Assembly: GCA_034770075.1 (NCBI GenBank) | Contig: CM068388.1 | Coordinates: 18,533,206-18,597,205, forward strand | Origin: Aralia elata | Taxonomy: Eukaryota; Streptophyta; Magnoliopsida; Apiales; Araliaceae | Length of the DNA: 64,000 bases | Direction of reading: 5' to 3' | In this document: piece by piece, positions 11,936 through 23,567 of the stretch | Layout of the letters: each line of letters opens with the position of its first letter | Numbering within the stretch: the first letter of the stretch is position 1 | Notes under the pieces: model-generated | The model's database searches: none | What the model was told of the DNA's origin: nothing | Seen by the model: the letters and a program-made list of their open reading frames with translations, nothing else | Translations under genes and position numbers: made by a program

Positions 11936-12225
11936 CTTCTGTTTAATGGAAGAAAACTTATTATTATTACCCCATTATACTCGATATTATCTAACGTAAG
12001 TGCGACAGTTAAGCAACACCTTTAACAAAACGTTTTTCATTCATATGTCAATAGTCAGTACATCACATATAATCATTCTATAGCATGCTGCTACGAATGT
12101 CATCATCTACCCCTATCAAAAACAAAGATTGGGGGTATACAAAACTTATTCCACACGTAATATAAAAGATTGGGATTTACGTATACAAGATCATGTATTG
12201 CTAGACACATAACTAAATAGTCTAT
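11936..12225. other. Part of leader of element B
   Basis: Non-coding sequence between the gag start of B and the insertion point of C. It contains a short GATTGGGATTTACGTATAC segment resembling the leader of element E (GATGGGATTTACACC, near 61690). No gene seen. Confidence 0.5.
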
Positions 12226-12413
12226 TGTTGCTCGATTTCGCAATCAATAAAACACGCGCAAGTATACGCGGTCCACAAGTAATATATGATAAGTAGAGTG
12301 TTGAACCCACGAGGAATTATGTCAAATAATTACCCATTATCAATTGCATGACAAATTAATCCAATTTAAACAATGACAATATGATTTGATTTTGTTGCTG
12401 ATTAAAAACTAAC

Positions 12414-14160
12414 AGAATAAGCTGATACAAGATTTCAACGATTATCAATATAGTGAACTGAGTGGTTCCCCACCCACGAACTAATGAATTAGTTCCTCGT
12501 CTCATCACCACTACTACAATTGTATCAACAGTGTATATTGCTTCTATGACACCTCTACACTGCGACAAATGTTATCTCAGTGAGTTAGATCAGTTTCCTA
12601 ACACATCTTAAACTCTTGCCCATACAAGAGAGTTGTTCAACTGAGATACTAACATGGTTTTCAATTGAAATTCAACAATCACTATCACGTTGCACATAAA
12701 AGATAACAAGCATGTTAATGCACGGGGTGCAAAAGAAACAATACTTTCATAACAATAAACCTCATAAATAAGACACGTTATTACACGGAGTGCATTTCAA
12801 CAATTAAGTAGACTTGCCTGAATATGGATAATATGTTAACGCTAATTTTTCATTCCCCGCTCAATCTTCTGAAGTGTAAGCTCTAGAACTTTTATCCTCC
12901 AAGCTTTTCCTTTCCTTAGATTATGCTAGGCTAATTAAGCATTTTAACGATTAAATTTTTTAAGTTTATTCCGGGTATTATAACCGCTTATAAATAAGAC
13001 TCCTTCTAATATACATGAAATAATTTCAGCATTATAACTGCATATAAAATGAATATTCATCAACTATATTTAAAATAAATTGAGCATTATAACTGCTTAT
13101 AAAATGAATATTCGGCTATTATATTTGAAATAATTTCAGCATTATAACTGCTTATAAAATGAATATTTTTACTAAATAGTTGAAGAAATTCGGACATAGT
13201 AACTGCTTATAAAAGTATATTTTCTAATATATAAGAGAAATAAATCGGACAATATAACTGCTTGTAAATAGGACTTTTGTACTATATACTTAAGATAATT
13301 TGGGCATTGTAACTGCTTATAAAAGTATATTTTTACTAAATATATAAAAAGAAAAATGAAAATAATAACCACTAGAGTAATACCTCTTGTAGTTGCTAGC
13401 TTTACTTCCAATCGCGCAGCGCTTCAATGCTTAGAAAGTAATTTTTATCTCACAATATCTCTCAAAATATAAATATAGAGTGTTTTTGCTCTTGAACTGC
13501 TCTTGAAAAATAGTAAGAAATGAATGAACTGAGCTTGCTATTTATAGAAAAACCAAGTTTCACTAATTGCACGTTAGGGGCTCGGCTTATTACACTTTGG
13601 TGCCTAGGTTAAATACACTTTAGTACCTAGCGTGTGCAAGGCGTAAGCTGGCGTGTGCCAGGCGTAAGCACGACAAAGCAGCTTGTCAGTGTAAGCACGA
13701 CAAAACACTATATCAGTTTAAGCACGACACAACAGCTTACCAAAAATAATTTGTCAGGATGTTTTTTGGTGAAATCGTGGAAAGCACGACAAATCATTTT
13801 GTCAATGTAAGCACGACTAAGCAGCTTGACCAAAAAAAATTTTATTTGACCAAATTCATCGTTTACACTATAAAATCACAAAACACCTAGTTCGAAATAT
13901 CATTTGGATCTTTATTTAAGCACATATGATACAAAATTTGAATCTCATTGGGGTTTAAGATTTTAAACTTCTCGATACCTAGTTTTAGGTCACTAAATTA
14001 ACCTCTAACCATATACGATCGTATTTATAAGCCTCATAAATATTCAAGGTATTACATTCACCCCTACTTCAAAGAATTTCATCCTCGAAATTAACTTTAC
14101 AGCCAACTTTAGTCATTCAATATCATATTTATAAGTTCTATAAATATTCAGGATATTACA
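12414..14160 (-). mobile_element. Element F: remnant of another LTR element inside LTR of C
   Basis: On the - strand a sequence starting TGTAATATCCTGAATATTTAT (from 14160) recurs as TGTAATACCTTGAATATTTAT (from 14056). The short piece between them ends in a purine tract (AGTAGGGGTGAA), as just before a 3' LTR. This looks like the first bases of a 5' LTR, a little 3' internal sequence, then a nearly full 3' LTR running left to about 12414. A - strand TATA box (CTATAAATAGC, 13538-13548) fits an LTR promoter. The insertion was accompanied by loss of C LTR sequence, so no target duplication can be checked. No coding frame is present. Confidence 0.55.
12965..13345. repeat. About seven tandem repeats of ~55-60 bp
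   Basis: Degenerate units built on GCATTATAACTGCTTATAAAATGAATATTT recur about every 55-60 bases. They lie in the F remnant, upstream (on the - strand, downstream) of its TATA box. A second, shorter array of AAGCACGACAAAGCAGCTTGTCAGTGT-type units lies at about 13660-13830. Confidence 0.7.
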
Positions 14161-14356
14161 CCTGCCGCCCCGGCGGTGGACCATTCTGTAAGAATTACAC
14201 TTTTGCCCCTAAAGTCCAAAAATTCCACAATTGCTCATCTATAGTCGTATCCTACAAACAATGTAATATAAGTAAAATACAACTAAAAACACTAAAAGAT
14301 AACAAAGAATTGAGCCTAAAAGGTAACCAATTCGTAGGTATAAAACCCACTCATCA

Positions 14357-15690
14357 AATACCCCCAAACTTAAGACTTTGCCTGTTCTCAAGCAAAAACA
14401 AGATAAATAAAAGTTCCCAAAGCGATCTACTATATGAATGCACATGCATGATTTAAAAATCTATAGCAGCAGACCAAAATAGGAAGTGGAAATCAGGCCT
14501 CAAGAGAAAAGAAGTAGCATTATAGCAAAACATCAAATTCATGCCCGTCAGACTTGTAACTCTACGCCAATCTCATTAAAAATATAACCCTTACGTGTGT
14601 GTGTAGTCAATAGCTCAAATTAATCAAGATTTCATTCCAATCCATGAATCACAGTGCGACTAAAGATAAGGCGATAAATAGACAACTCAAGCACCTCTCC
14701 TGTTCACTTGTTAACGCAAAAATTTTATATTTTTTTTCTTTTTTTTTTGGTATCAATTGAGTGCGTTTTACGCTCCATCTCATTGATTATTTAATCTAAA
14801 TCTTGGCTGTGCAATGTCTATCTTTATTAGGCTATTCAATGTCACCCATGTAACAAACTTTCCACCGATGACTCCTAAACCGGGTGATTTTAGGGCACTT
14901 GTTTAGAGACACTCCAAAGGGCTTACTCATTCGAATTACAAAGGCCACAAAGATAAACTAGCCAAGAATTGCTCATATCTGTCTATGACTCTCACTTAGT
15001 CAATCTTTTACTATTTCTTGCAATATAGACAAACATCGAAGCATTATTATCAATTTTTGAATTCCAACAAGCGATAGAGGTTTTCATATCTTTAATGGGC
15101 ACTTATTCATAAGATTGGATTAAAATCTAACTAGTTCAAAGCATTGATTCGTGCAATTATGAGATCAAAGGGTTACAAATTTAATAAAACTAGCAACAGT
15201 TAGCATTCCTAACATTGCAATCCTTATCCATAATACTAAATGCATTAACAATTAGAATAAAAGCATATCATTGGCTTGCCTAAAATAGACTGATGCAATG
15301 CTCCTAAATGCAAATTTTATTTTATTTTATTTTATTTTTTATTTTTTTACAACTCAGATTACAATAATCAAAATTCTATGAACAACACAGATCAGAATAT
15401 TAACGCAAGAAAAGTCATTTTGATGATAATTCACATGCAATTATGATGATATTTCACATGATTATTTCTAATAATAACAATCCTTCAAAAACATAAACCA
15501 ATCTTTAACAACTTGAAAACATGCTTACTAATTGCAACTACCATGCTAAAATATTAAATCATACTTAACTTACTAGATACGACTACTAGAAGAGTAAATC
15601 CAAAATACCCTCAAACTTAAGAGGGACAATGTCCTCATTGTCTAAAGAATACATAATTTAAAACTGAGGACTTCCCTGATAAGTGTGGTG
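14357..15690. other. 3' untranslated region of element C
   Basis: About 1.3 kb between the third ORF and the 3' LTR of C, with no coding frame. It holds T-rich runs (14729-14748 and 15313-15349). A CCCTCAAACTTAAGAGGG segment near 15610 resembles the purine tract by the LTR (CCCCCAAACTTAAG), so it may be a second polypurine-tract-like site. Confidence 0.55.
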
Positions 15691-16857
15691 TCATGGTTGG
15701 TTGATATCCTCAACCTCAGCATCAGACGGTGGATAGGGAGGTAGTGGTTGGGGCACTAGAAATGGGATAGGAGGTCTTCCTGGATTCAGCCTAGCAAACT
15801 GCTCAGCCAAAACTGCGTTGAAACTCGTGGTGTAGCTGAATATGTGCTCTTGTCGCTCTGCCAGTCGCTGGTTCTGTCGTTCTAGCCTCCTAGCTTGTTC
15901 TTCAGTGAGCATTTGCAGATTTCTGAACTGACTGCTGAAACGAGCTCTCGGCTATGAGCTGGAGGCGGTAGGTGAATTAGGATCCCCCTCTGAATCTGCC
16001 TCAGGCTAGATGATGAAGCCCCGCCCCCGCGGGTGTGACTGTGCCTGGTCCCAAACTGTGTATCTAGCAATGAGCCTATGGTCCAAGATCAGTAACGGCT
16101 GCTGGACTACCTCATCCTCAGCCCACTGAACGCCAGAAGCATGACACAGTCCACAAATAAGCGATGGGTGTGGTAACCTTCCATGCAAATTGCTCCTCAA
16201 AACCCTGTGGATGTTAGCCTCAATGATGCGACCTACATCAATCGCGTAGTCCATGACCATAGCATATAACAATGCAGCCCTGTCCTTCGTTACATCACTG
16301 ACATACAGGGTGGGCATCAGCTTGGTGTAAAGGAAAGCAAACCAAATCTTACCATATAAACTTAACTCCTTGCTGTGGAAAACTGAGCCCCCGCTGTTGC
16401 CCTTAGTCACCCAAGTGGTGCCAGGCCTGCACAGATCAGTCACAATCCTGTCATAGTCGGGGTTGGAGCGCAGGAACTCAGAATACTGGTAAACTGCAGG
16501 AGCGTGCAATAAGTAGTACTCATTAATGGTCTGGGCGCTGAATGGAACAGTCCTGCCTCGAACAGTAACGGTGTAAGGTGGCATGTCCTTTGCATTAGCG
16601 TAGAATTCCTAGACAATAGCCACAACGGCCGCCTCGGGCTGATCAGTAAAAGTGTCCCATTCCCTCTCTGTAATTTGATCTCCCATCTCTCCATCAACCC
16701 TCAAATCCGGCTTAAGGCCACGCTCGGGAGTTAGAGCTTTACCCGATATGAATGTGTCAAATCTCGTAGCAGCCTCAGCACTTACAAACTTGCTATGATC
16801 ATAGGCCCTCTCTGGTGTTGAGGAGGAACCCTCACCCCTAAATCTTTTGGGCGACAT
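15691..16857 (-). pseudogene. Third ORF of Athila element C (env-position plant transposon protein)
   Basis: Starts MSPKRFRGEGSSSTPERAYD at 16857 and runs in a single frame of about 389 codons to 15691, broken only by three TAG codons: after AAVVAIV (before EFYANAK), after RGRGFII (before PEADSEGD), and after TASSS (before PRARF). Each fits CAG (Gln) changed to TAG. This matches the 'putative plant transposon protein' domain (PF20167 type) found downstream of pol in Athila elements. The position has led others to call it env-like, but I see no signal peptide or clear membrane span, so I do not call it an envelope protein. The C-terminal part is Glu/Arg/Gln-rich and could be a coiled coil. Confidence 0.7.
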
Positions 16858-18097
16858 GATTTATCAAATTCAGCAAAATCACCAACAACGCCCAAAGATG
16901 GTAACCAACAGTGCACAAGTACCCTCACAGATTCCCCCAAACTTGATTTATACCGAATATCTCAATTAACCTGCAATACTCTCACTTCAAGCAGCACTAT
17001 AATCCAAACATCCAATTGAGCCAACACAAACTCAATTGGCCCAACAAATCAACAATGCAGTATAATCTCAAATTCACAGCATATAGTAGTTCATAGTATA
17101 CCCAATGCAGACAAAGAGCAGTCTAACTTGACAATTCCCAGCAATTATATTATTAAAACTCACTGAATCCCCAAGTTGCAATGACCATGATCAAAATGCA
17201 GAAGAAATAATAACCAAGCACCACAATGGCATATAAATCCCAGTTCATAATGCGTAGCAGATCAATAGCATAACCAATGCAGAGAAAATAATTTCCAACT
17301 AGCAGTGTATAACAATTCACAATCACAGTACTAAAACCCACAGGCAATACTCAATGAAGCAGCCTATTCCAATAAGTTGAACAACAAATTAAGCCTGCTA
17401 GAATACCTGGATGAACTGAATGAAGCTTTATCCCCAATTCCCAAAGTGACAGTGGAACCCTAGCAAATCCCCAAAATTGAAAGGCTGGACTTGCAATCCG
17501 ATCGGTTGAAATGGTGTTTGATTTTTAATGTGGGTTGGAACTGAGTGTGGGTGCGGACTTAATAGGCTTTGGAGGCTTTGGAAGAGAGATTTGAGCTTGG
17601 GCTGTGAGAGAGGAGGAAGAAAATGGTGGAAACGAACTGCCTGGAAGGGGCCCCCTTCCAGGGGGGTTTTATCATTGGGCCGCCGGGCCGAGCTCGTCGC
17701 CGGGGCGGTGAAAATGTGCTTGGTTTGCCGTCGGGGCGAGCTCGTCGTCGGGGCGGTGAAAATGACTTAAATCTTACCGCCGGGGCGACAACTCCCTATA
17801 TCCCCAAAAACTGCATTTTTGCAATTCAAATCCAAGGCTAATTTCAACTCTCCCAACCTGTCATAACCAACATACCACACATATTTTAACCATATTGCAC
17901 AAAAAATCATCATTTAGAGCAAATTGAGAGCATAATTAATCTATCCAAAATGCAAATATTGAAAACTTAGAAACATGAAAATGCGAAACTTGTGAAATTG
18001 AAATATAGCAACAAAACATAAAGGATACGGATATAGATAATAGGTTGCCTCCCATCCAGCGCATGGTTTAAGGTCCTCGGCCCGACTTCTCATTGAT
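16858..18097. other. Spacer between pol and third ORF of C, with a GC-rich tract
   Basis: No coding frame is convincing. At 17640-17790 there is a GC-rich patch with repeated CGAGCTCGTCG and CGGGGCGGTGAAAATG, unlike the AT-rich surroundings. Related motifs (CGCCCCGACGGTG) occur in the LTR of C near 24840-24985. The short + strand frames here are chance products of the repeat. Confidence 0.55.
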
Positions 18098-21000
18098 TCA
18101 AAGTTGATCGGCTAGAGTGATCGAGGTTTTCTGGCGAGTGAAGCCGCCACCCCAATAATGCTTAAGACGCTGTCCGTTAACCTTGAATGATTCCTCCGGA
18201 TTATTACCATAGACTTCAACAGCGCCGTGAGGAAATGCATGCTTGACAATGAAAGGCCCCGACCAACGTGACTTGAGCTTTCCTGGAAAAAGCCTCAATC
18301 TAGAGTTGTATAGTAGTACTGCTTGGCCTGGCTCGAATTTTCTTTCAATAATCTTCTTGTCATGCCATTTTTTAACCTTTTCTTTGTACAATTTTGAGTT
18401 CTCATAAGCCTGCATTCGGAACTCATCAAGTTCATTGAGCTGGAGGAGTCTTTTCTCTCCCGTGGCGGTGAGATCAAAATTCATCTTTCTTATGGCCCAG
18501 TACGCCTTATGCTCAAGTTCCACAGGAAGATGACATGCCTTGCCATAGAGTAGCTGGTATGGTGACATGCCAATGGGTGTGTTGTATGCCGTCCTGTAAG
18601 CCCAAAGTGCATCATCCAGCTTTGTTGACCAATCCTTTCTTGTGGGATTGACGATATTTTCAAGAATTTTCTTCACTTCTCGGTTAGAGACTTCTGCCTG
18701 ACCATTGGTTTGGGATGGTAGGCAGTAGCAATTCTGTGACTAACCCCATATTTTGCCAAGAGAGCTGCAAAGTACTTGTTGCAAAAATGGCTCCCTTCAT
18801 CACTGATCATTTCCCTTGGGATACCGAATCTTGTGAAGATATTTTTTTGTAGAAATTTCAGCACTACATTGGCATCATTAGTAGGAAATGCAGCTGCCTC
18901 CACCCATTTGGACACATAATCCACAACCAAGAGAATGTACAGATTGTTGAAAGAGGACGAAAATTGTCCCATGAAGTCTATTCCCCAAACATCAAAGACT
19001 TCAACTTCTAGGATTGTGTTCAATGGCATTTCATGTCGTTTGAAGATGTTCCCCATTCTTTGACATCTATCACATCTTTTGAACAAAATGGTGAGCATTT
19101 TTAAACAATGTTGGCCAGAAAAATCCTCCTTGCAACACCTTAGTGGCTGTCTTTTCACCTCCGTAGTGTCCTCCATATAGTGAATAATGACAGTGATGTA
19201 GAATGCTCTCAACCTCACTTTATGGAACACATTGTCGAATCATTTGATCTACGCAATGCTTGAATAGATACGGCTCATCCCACATATACCTCTTCACGTC
19301 ATGTAGAAACTTTTTGTTTTGCTGCCACGACAAGTCCGGGGGGAGTGTGTTACTAACCAAGTAGTTAGCAAAATCAGCATACCATGGGATTTCGCCTTGA
19401 ACCACAAACAGCTACTCATCCGGGAAAGACTCATTGATTAGAACTTTGTCTTCCTTATCATGACCCGGATTCTCCGATCTAGACAAATGGTCAGCTACCT
19501 GGTTTTCAGTTCCCTTTCTGTCCCGAATTTCTAAATCAAACTTCTGCAGCAATAGGATCCATCTAATTAATCTTGGCTTAGCATCTTTCTTTGTAATTAT
19601 ATACCGAATAGCTGAATGGTCCGTGAATACCACCACCCTTGTTCCAATCAAGTAAGATCACAACTTGTCAAAAGCATAAACTACCGCAAGCAACTCCTTT
19701 TCGGTAGTGGTGTAGTTGAGCTGTGCATCAGTTAAGGTTTTGTTGGCGTAGTAAATAACATGAAAAACCTTCTCCTTGCGCTGTCCCAAAACAGCCCCAA
19801 CTGCATAATCACTGGCATCACACATCAATTCGAATGGCTTTGACCAATCCGGTGCAACTATCACTGGTGCCGTAGTCAATTTCTTTTTTAAAAGCTCAAA
19901 TGCTATCAAACACTCTTCATCAAACTTGAATGGGACGTCTTTCTCTAGTAAACTGCATAAAGGCTTTGAGATTTTGGAAAAGTCCTTTATGAATCTTCGG
20001 TAAAACCCGGCATGTCCCAGAAAACTGCGAATTCCCTTCACTGAAGCCAGTGGTGGTAAATTCTCAATTATTTCCAGCTTGGCTCTATCCACTTCCAAAC
20101 CCTTTAACGACACTTTATGCCCTAGGATAATTCCTTCTTGCACAATGAAATGGAATTTTTTCTAGTTGAGCACCAAATTAGTTTTCACGCACCTTTTCAA
20201 TACCATGACTAGATTTTCCAAGCAACTATCAAATGAGTCCCCAAATACTGAAAAATCATCCATGAAAACGTCTACATTGCGTTCCACCAAATCCGAGAAA
20301 ATTGCCATTATGCACCTTTGAAAAGTTGCTGGTGCGTTACACAATCCGAATGAGACCCTTCTAAAGGCAAAAGTACCATATGGACATGTGAATGTGGTAT
20401 TTTCCTGATCCTCAAGAGCAATAGCAATCTAATTGTAGCCCAAATAACCATCCAACAAGTAATAGTACCCATGTCCTGCCAGTGTATCTAACATCTTATC
20501 AATGAAAGGTAGTGAGAAATGATCTTTTCGGGTTGCTTTGTTAAGTTTTCGGTAGTTCATGCAAACTCTCCAACCAGTCACTGTCCTTGTCGGAATCAAC
20601 TCATTATTTTCATTGGCCACAACAGTCATACCTCCTTTCTTTGGTACACATTGAACTGGGCTCACCCAAGAACTGTCAGAAATGGGGTATATAATTCCAG
20701 CATCTAACCACTTCAAAATCTCTTTCTTTACCACCTCTTTCATGATTGGGTTGAGTCTCCTTTGATGTTCAACATTGGGTTTACTATCATCCTCCATCAA
20801 GATTTTGTGCATACAGAATGATGGGCTTATTCCCTTGATGTCGGCGATGGTCCATCCAATAGCAGTTTTGTACTCTCTAAGAACTCGCAACAGCTTACTT
20901 TCCTGAAACTCGTTAAGCACAGAGGCAATAATAACAGGTAAAGTAGATGATTCACCCAAATATGCATCCCTGAGATGATTAGGCAATGGTTTGAGCTCAA

Positions 21001-21859
21001 GTGAAGGAGGCATCTCGAGAGATGGTCTCAACCGATCTGTAGCATTCTCAGCATATTCTAGAGATTCAAACGGGATTTGAAACTTGCTTCCCCGTGGCAC
21101 TATATCCAAAATTTGTAAATACTCAACTAAATCTGGATCATCCATGTCAAACTCTCCCAAGAGTGTAGTCTCCAATGGATCATTGTTCAGCACATTCAAA
21201 AACTCATCATTTACCACTTGTTCAATCACATCCACCTGAAAGCATTCTTCCTCATCCGAAGGAAATTTCATGGCCTTAAACACATTGAATGTGACCTCTT
21301 GGTCCTGAACCCTCATAGTGAGCTCTCCTTTTTGCACATCGATTAGAGTTCTCCCAGTGGCTAAAAATGGTCTCCCAAGAATAATAGAGATATTTTTATC
21401 TTCCTCAAAATCTAAGATGATAAAATCAGCTGAAAAGATGAACTTATCCACCTTTACCAGAATGTCTTCTACAATTCCCCTTGGGTAAGTAACCGACATA
21501 TCGGCAAGCTGAAGAGAAATGTTTGTTGGCTTTGGTGCAGGAAGTCCCAACTGAGTATACACAGATAATGACATGAGATTAATGCTAGCACCCAAGTCAC
21601 ACAAACATTTGTTAAATGATAGGCTACCAGTAGTACACGGTATAGTGAAACTTCCTGGATCCTTCAATTTGGGAGGTAGCTTTCTTTGCAATATTGCACT
21701 ACATTCCTCAGTTAAAGCCACTGTTTCAAAATCATTTAATCTCTTCTTTCTAGACAGAATACCTTTCATGAATTTGGCATAGCTTGGCATCTGTTCTAAG
21801 GCCTCTGCAAAAGGAATGTTAATTTGTAACTTTTTGAAGACCTCCAGGAATTTGGCAAA
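18098..21859 (-). pseudogene. pol of element C (Athila)
   Basis: Read leftwards in one main frame: protease (CDLGASINLMSLSVY, near 21590); RT from WVSPVQCVPKKGG (near 20660) with the catalytic box VFMDDFSVFG (near 20260); RNase H (MCDASDYAVGAVLG, near 19810; VVVFTDHSAIRYI, near 19615); integrase core (VWGIDFMGQF...DYVSKWVEA, near 18980); and a C-terminal part ending TLADQL at 18098. Stops include TAG after LGYN, TAG after LVLN, TGA after FDKL and TAG after SFPDE, each explained by Gln, Trp or Arg codons with one C-to-T (or G-to-A) change. One base shift lies at about 18675 in the AYHP motif of integrase. Otherwise nearly complete. Confidence 0.88.
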
Positions 21860-23440
21860 CTATTTATCTACCTTTTGTTTTTGCAGTCTTTGAGGGAAAG
21901 GCACTGGTGGAAACACTTTCGGTGTAGGAACAACACTAGGTTTATCTGTGGTATCTCTCTGTTCTGGTTCAAGTGGCTCACTGCTGTCCATTTCCTTAGA
22001 AAAATCTGCTGAAATCAAATTTAGAGAAGGACATGAATGGGCTGCCTCCTTTTGCACCTCAGGCTCCCGTAGGGTTTGTTTTCCAGTTCTAAGTGTTACG
22101 GCTTGACATTCCTCCTTCCCTTCTCTCCTTGGATTAGTTTCTGTGTTACTAGGAAGAGATCCTTGGGGCCTATTTGACAAAGAACTAGCCATTTGTCCAA
22201 TCTGATTTTCCAAAGCTTTGATTGTTACTACTTGGCTCTTTATCATCACATCATGGCTAGCCATGTGTTTCAACATCAACTCTTCAAAATCTGACTTTCT
22301 CTCTGGTTGTGAAGTTTGCGCTGCATGATGTTGTTGCTGATTTTGGAACCCTGGAGGATGGTGTGGTTTTGGAGCTTGTTGATAATTTTGGTTGTTGCTC
22401 CATGAAAAGTTAGGGTGGTTCCTATTTCCAGCATTGTAGGTGTTTTGATATGGATTTGGTGGTCTCTGGTAGCTACTCACAAACTGAACTGCCTTAGGAT
22501 TAATGGGACATTGGTCGGTGGCATGTGTCCCCACACATAACTCACAGACAAGAGCTACTTGCTGCACTTTTGAATCAGCCAAGGAATCAATTTTCTTTGA
22601 CATTGCTGCCATCTGAGCTGCTAAGGACGTGATGGCATCCACTTCTAATACCCCGGCTACTTTCGATTGACTCATTCTAGAAGTTAGCCATTGGTAGTTA
22701 TTTGTAGCCATTACCTCTAATAAATCATGTACTTCTCCATAATTCTTAGCCATGAAAGATCCTCCCGCAGCTGCATCAATGCGAGACCGAGTGTGAGATC
22801 CCAATCCATTGTAAAGAGTATTCAATTGCATCCACTGAGGTAATCCATGATGAGGGCATCTTCGAAGCAAATCTTTATATCTCTCCCATGCCTCATACAA
22901 TGATTGTCCATGATGTTGTTCAAAGGTTGCAATTTCATTTCTCAATCTAGCAGACTTTGCAGGAGGGAAGAATTTTGCCAAAAATTTCTGTGCTAAGTCT
23001 GCCCATGTAGTGATGGAACCTGGTGGCAATGAATGAAGCCAACTCTTAGCTTTGTCTCTCAATGTGAATGGAAAGAGTCTAAGTCTCAAAGCATCATCCG
23101 TCACTCCATTAAATTTGAAAGTATCACATATCTCAATGAAGCTCAACAAATGCTCATTAGGGTTATCATTAGCCGAACCCCCAAACTGTACCGAGTTTTT
23201 CACCATTTGTATTGTTCCCGGTCTAATTTCAAAGGCATTAGCAGTTATTGCCGGCCTTGTGATACTAGACTGTAAATCACTTATCTGTGGCGTTACATAG
23301 TCTCTCAATGCTTTTTGTTCCTCTGCCGCCGTAGTTTCTTGATTGTTAGAACCCCTAATTCTTTCTCTTATTAGTCTTCGAAAATTTCTCTCGATCTTGG
23401 GATCGTAAGGAAATAACTCTAGACTTTGTGCTCGGCGCAT
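21860..23440 (-). CDS. gag of element C (Athila)
   Basis: An open frame of 526 codons from MRRAQSLELFPYDP at 23440. The structural core lies at about residues 90-240 (FKFNGVTDDALRLRLFPFTL, KSWLHSLPPGSITTWADL, FFPPAKSARLRNEIATFEQ), matching the plant Gag family PF03732. A short cysteine/histidine motif (CELCVGTHATDQC) follows, then a Gln/Asn/Pro-rich region and a TPKVFPPVPFPQRL segment. In Athila, gag and pol are usually one frame. Here a TAG after KVDK, apparently from CAG, separates them, because QFAKFLEVFKKL continues directly in frame towards the protease. The protein would form the particle and carry the RNA. Confidence 0.88.
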   Translation of the reverse strand: MRRAQSLELFPYDPKIERNFRRLIRERIRGSNNQETTAAEEQKALRDYVTPQISDLQSSITRPAITANAFEIRPGTIQMVKNSVQFGGSANDNPNEHLLSFIEICDTFKFNGVTDDALRLRLFPFTLRDKAKSWLHSLPPGSITTWADLAQKFLAKFFPPAKSARLRNEIATFEQHHGQSLYEAWERYKDLLRRCPHHGLPQWMQLNTLYNGLGSHTRSRIDAAAGGSFMAKNYGEVHDLLEVMATNNYQWLTSRMSQSKVAGVLEVDAITSLAAQMAAMSKKIDSLADSKVQQVALVCELCVGTHATDQCPINPKAVQFVSSYQRPPNPYQNTYNAGNRNHPNFSWSNNQNYQQAPKPHHPPGFQNQQQHHAAQTSQPERKSDFEELMLKHMASHDVMIKSQVVTIKALENQIGQMASSLSNRPQGSLPSNTETNPRREGKEECQAVTLRTGKQTLREPEVQKEAAHSCPSLNLISADFSKEMDSSEPLEPEQRDTTDKPSVVPTPKVFPPVPFPQRLQKQKVDK

Positions 23441-23544
23441 ACAAATTAAGAGTACCTACACAATCAAATGAAAAATTAAATACAAGTCTAAATTAAGATA
23501 AATTCGACTATAATCAATATTGATAAAATTATTGTAAAATAATT

Positions 23545-23561
23545 CCCCGGCAACGGCGCCA
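23545..23561 (-). other. Primer binding site of element C
   Basis: On the - strand TGGCGCCGTTGCCGGGG begins 6 bases inside the 5' LTR. It is the characteristic Athila primer site, complementary to the 3' end of a tRNA (usually given as Asp). Confidence 0.88.
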
Positions 23562-23567
23562 AAAACT

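Larger units (their letters stand above)
12226..14356 (-). repeat. 3' LTR of element C, with its middle replaced
   Basis: The first 188 bases (12226-12413) and the last 196 (14161-14356) match the other LTR (23568-23755 and 24968-25163). The 1.75 kb between them has no similarity to the 1.2 kb at the same place in the other LTR, and looks like the remains of another element (F, 12414-14160). Confidence 0.85.

Noticed and set aside
12965..13345. CRISPR-like regular repeats
   Set aside because: Units are degenerate, AT-rich and directly tandem with no unique spacers, in plant DNA. It is an ordinary LTR-internal tandem array.
17528..17841. + strand ORFs of 72-80 codons
   Set aside because: They run over the GC-rich repeat in the Athila spacer and have a repeated Gly/Arg pattern without family signature.
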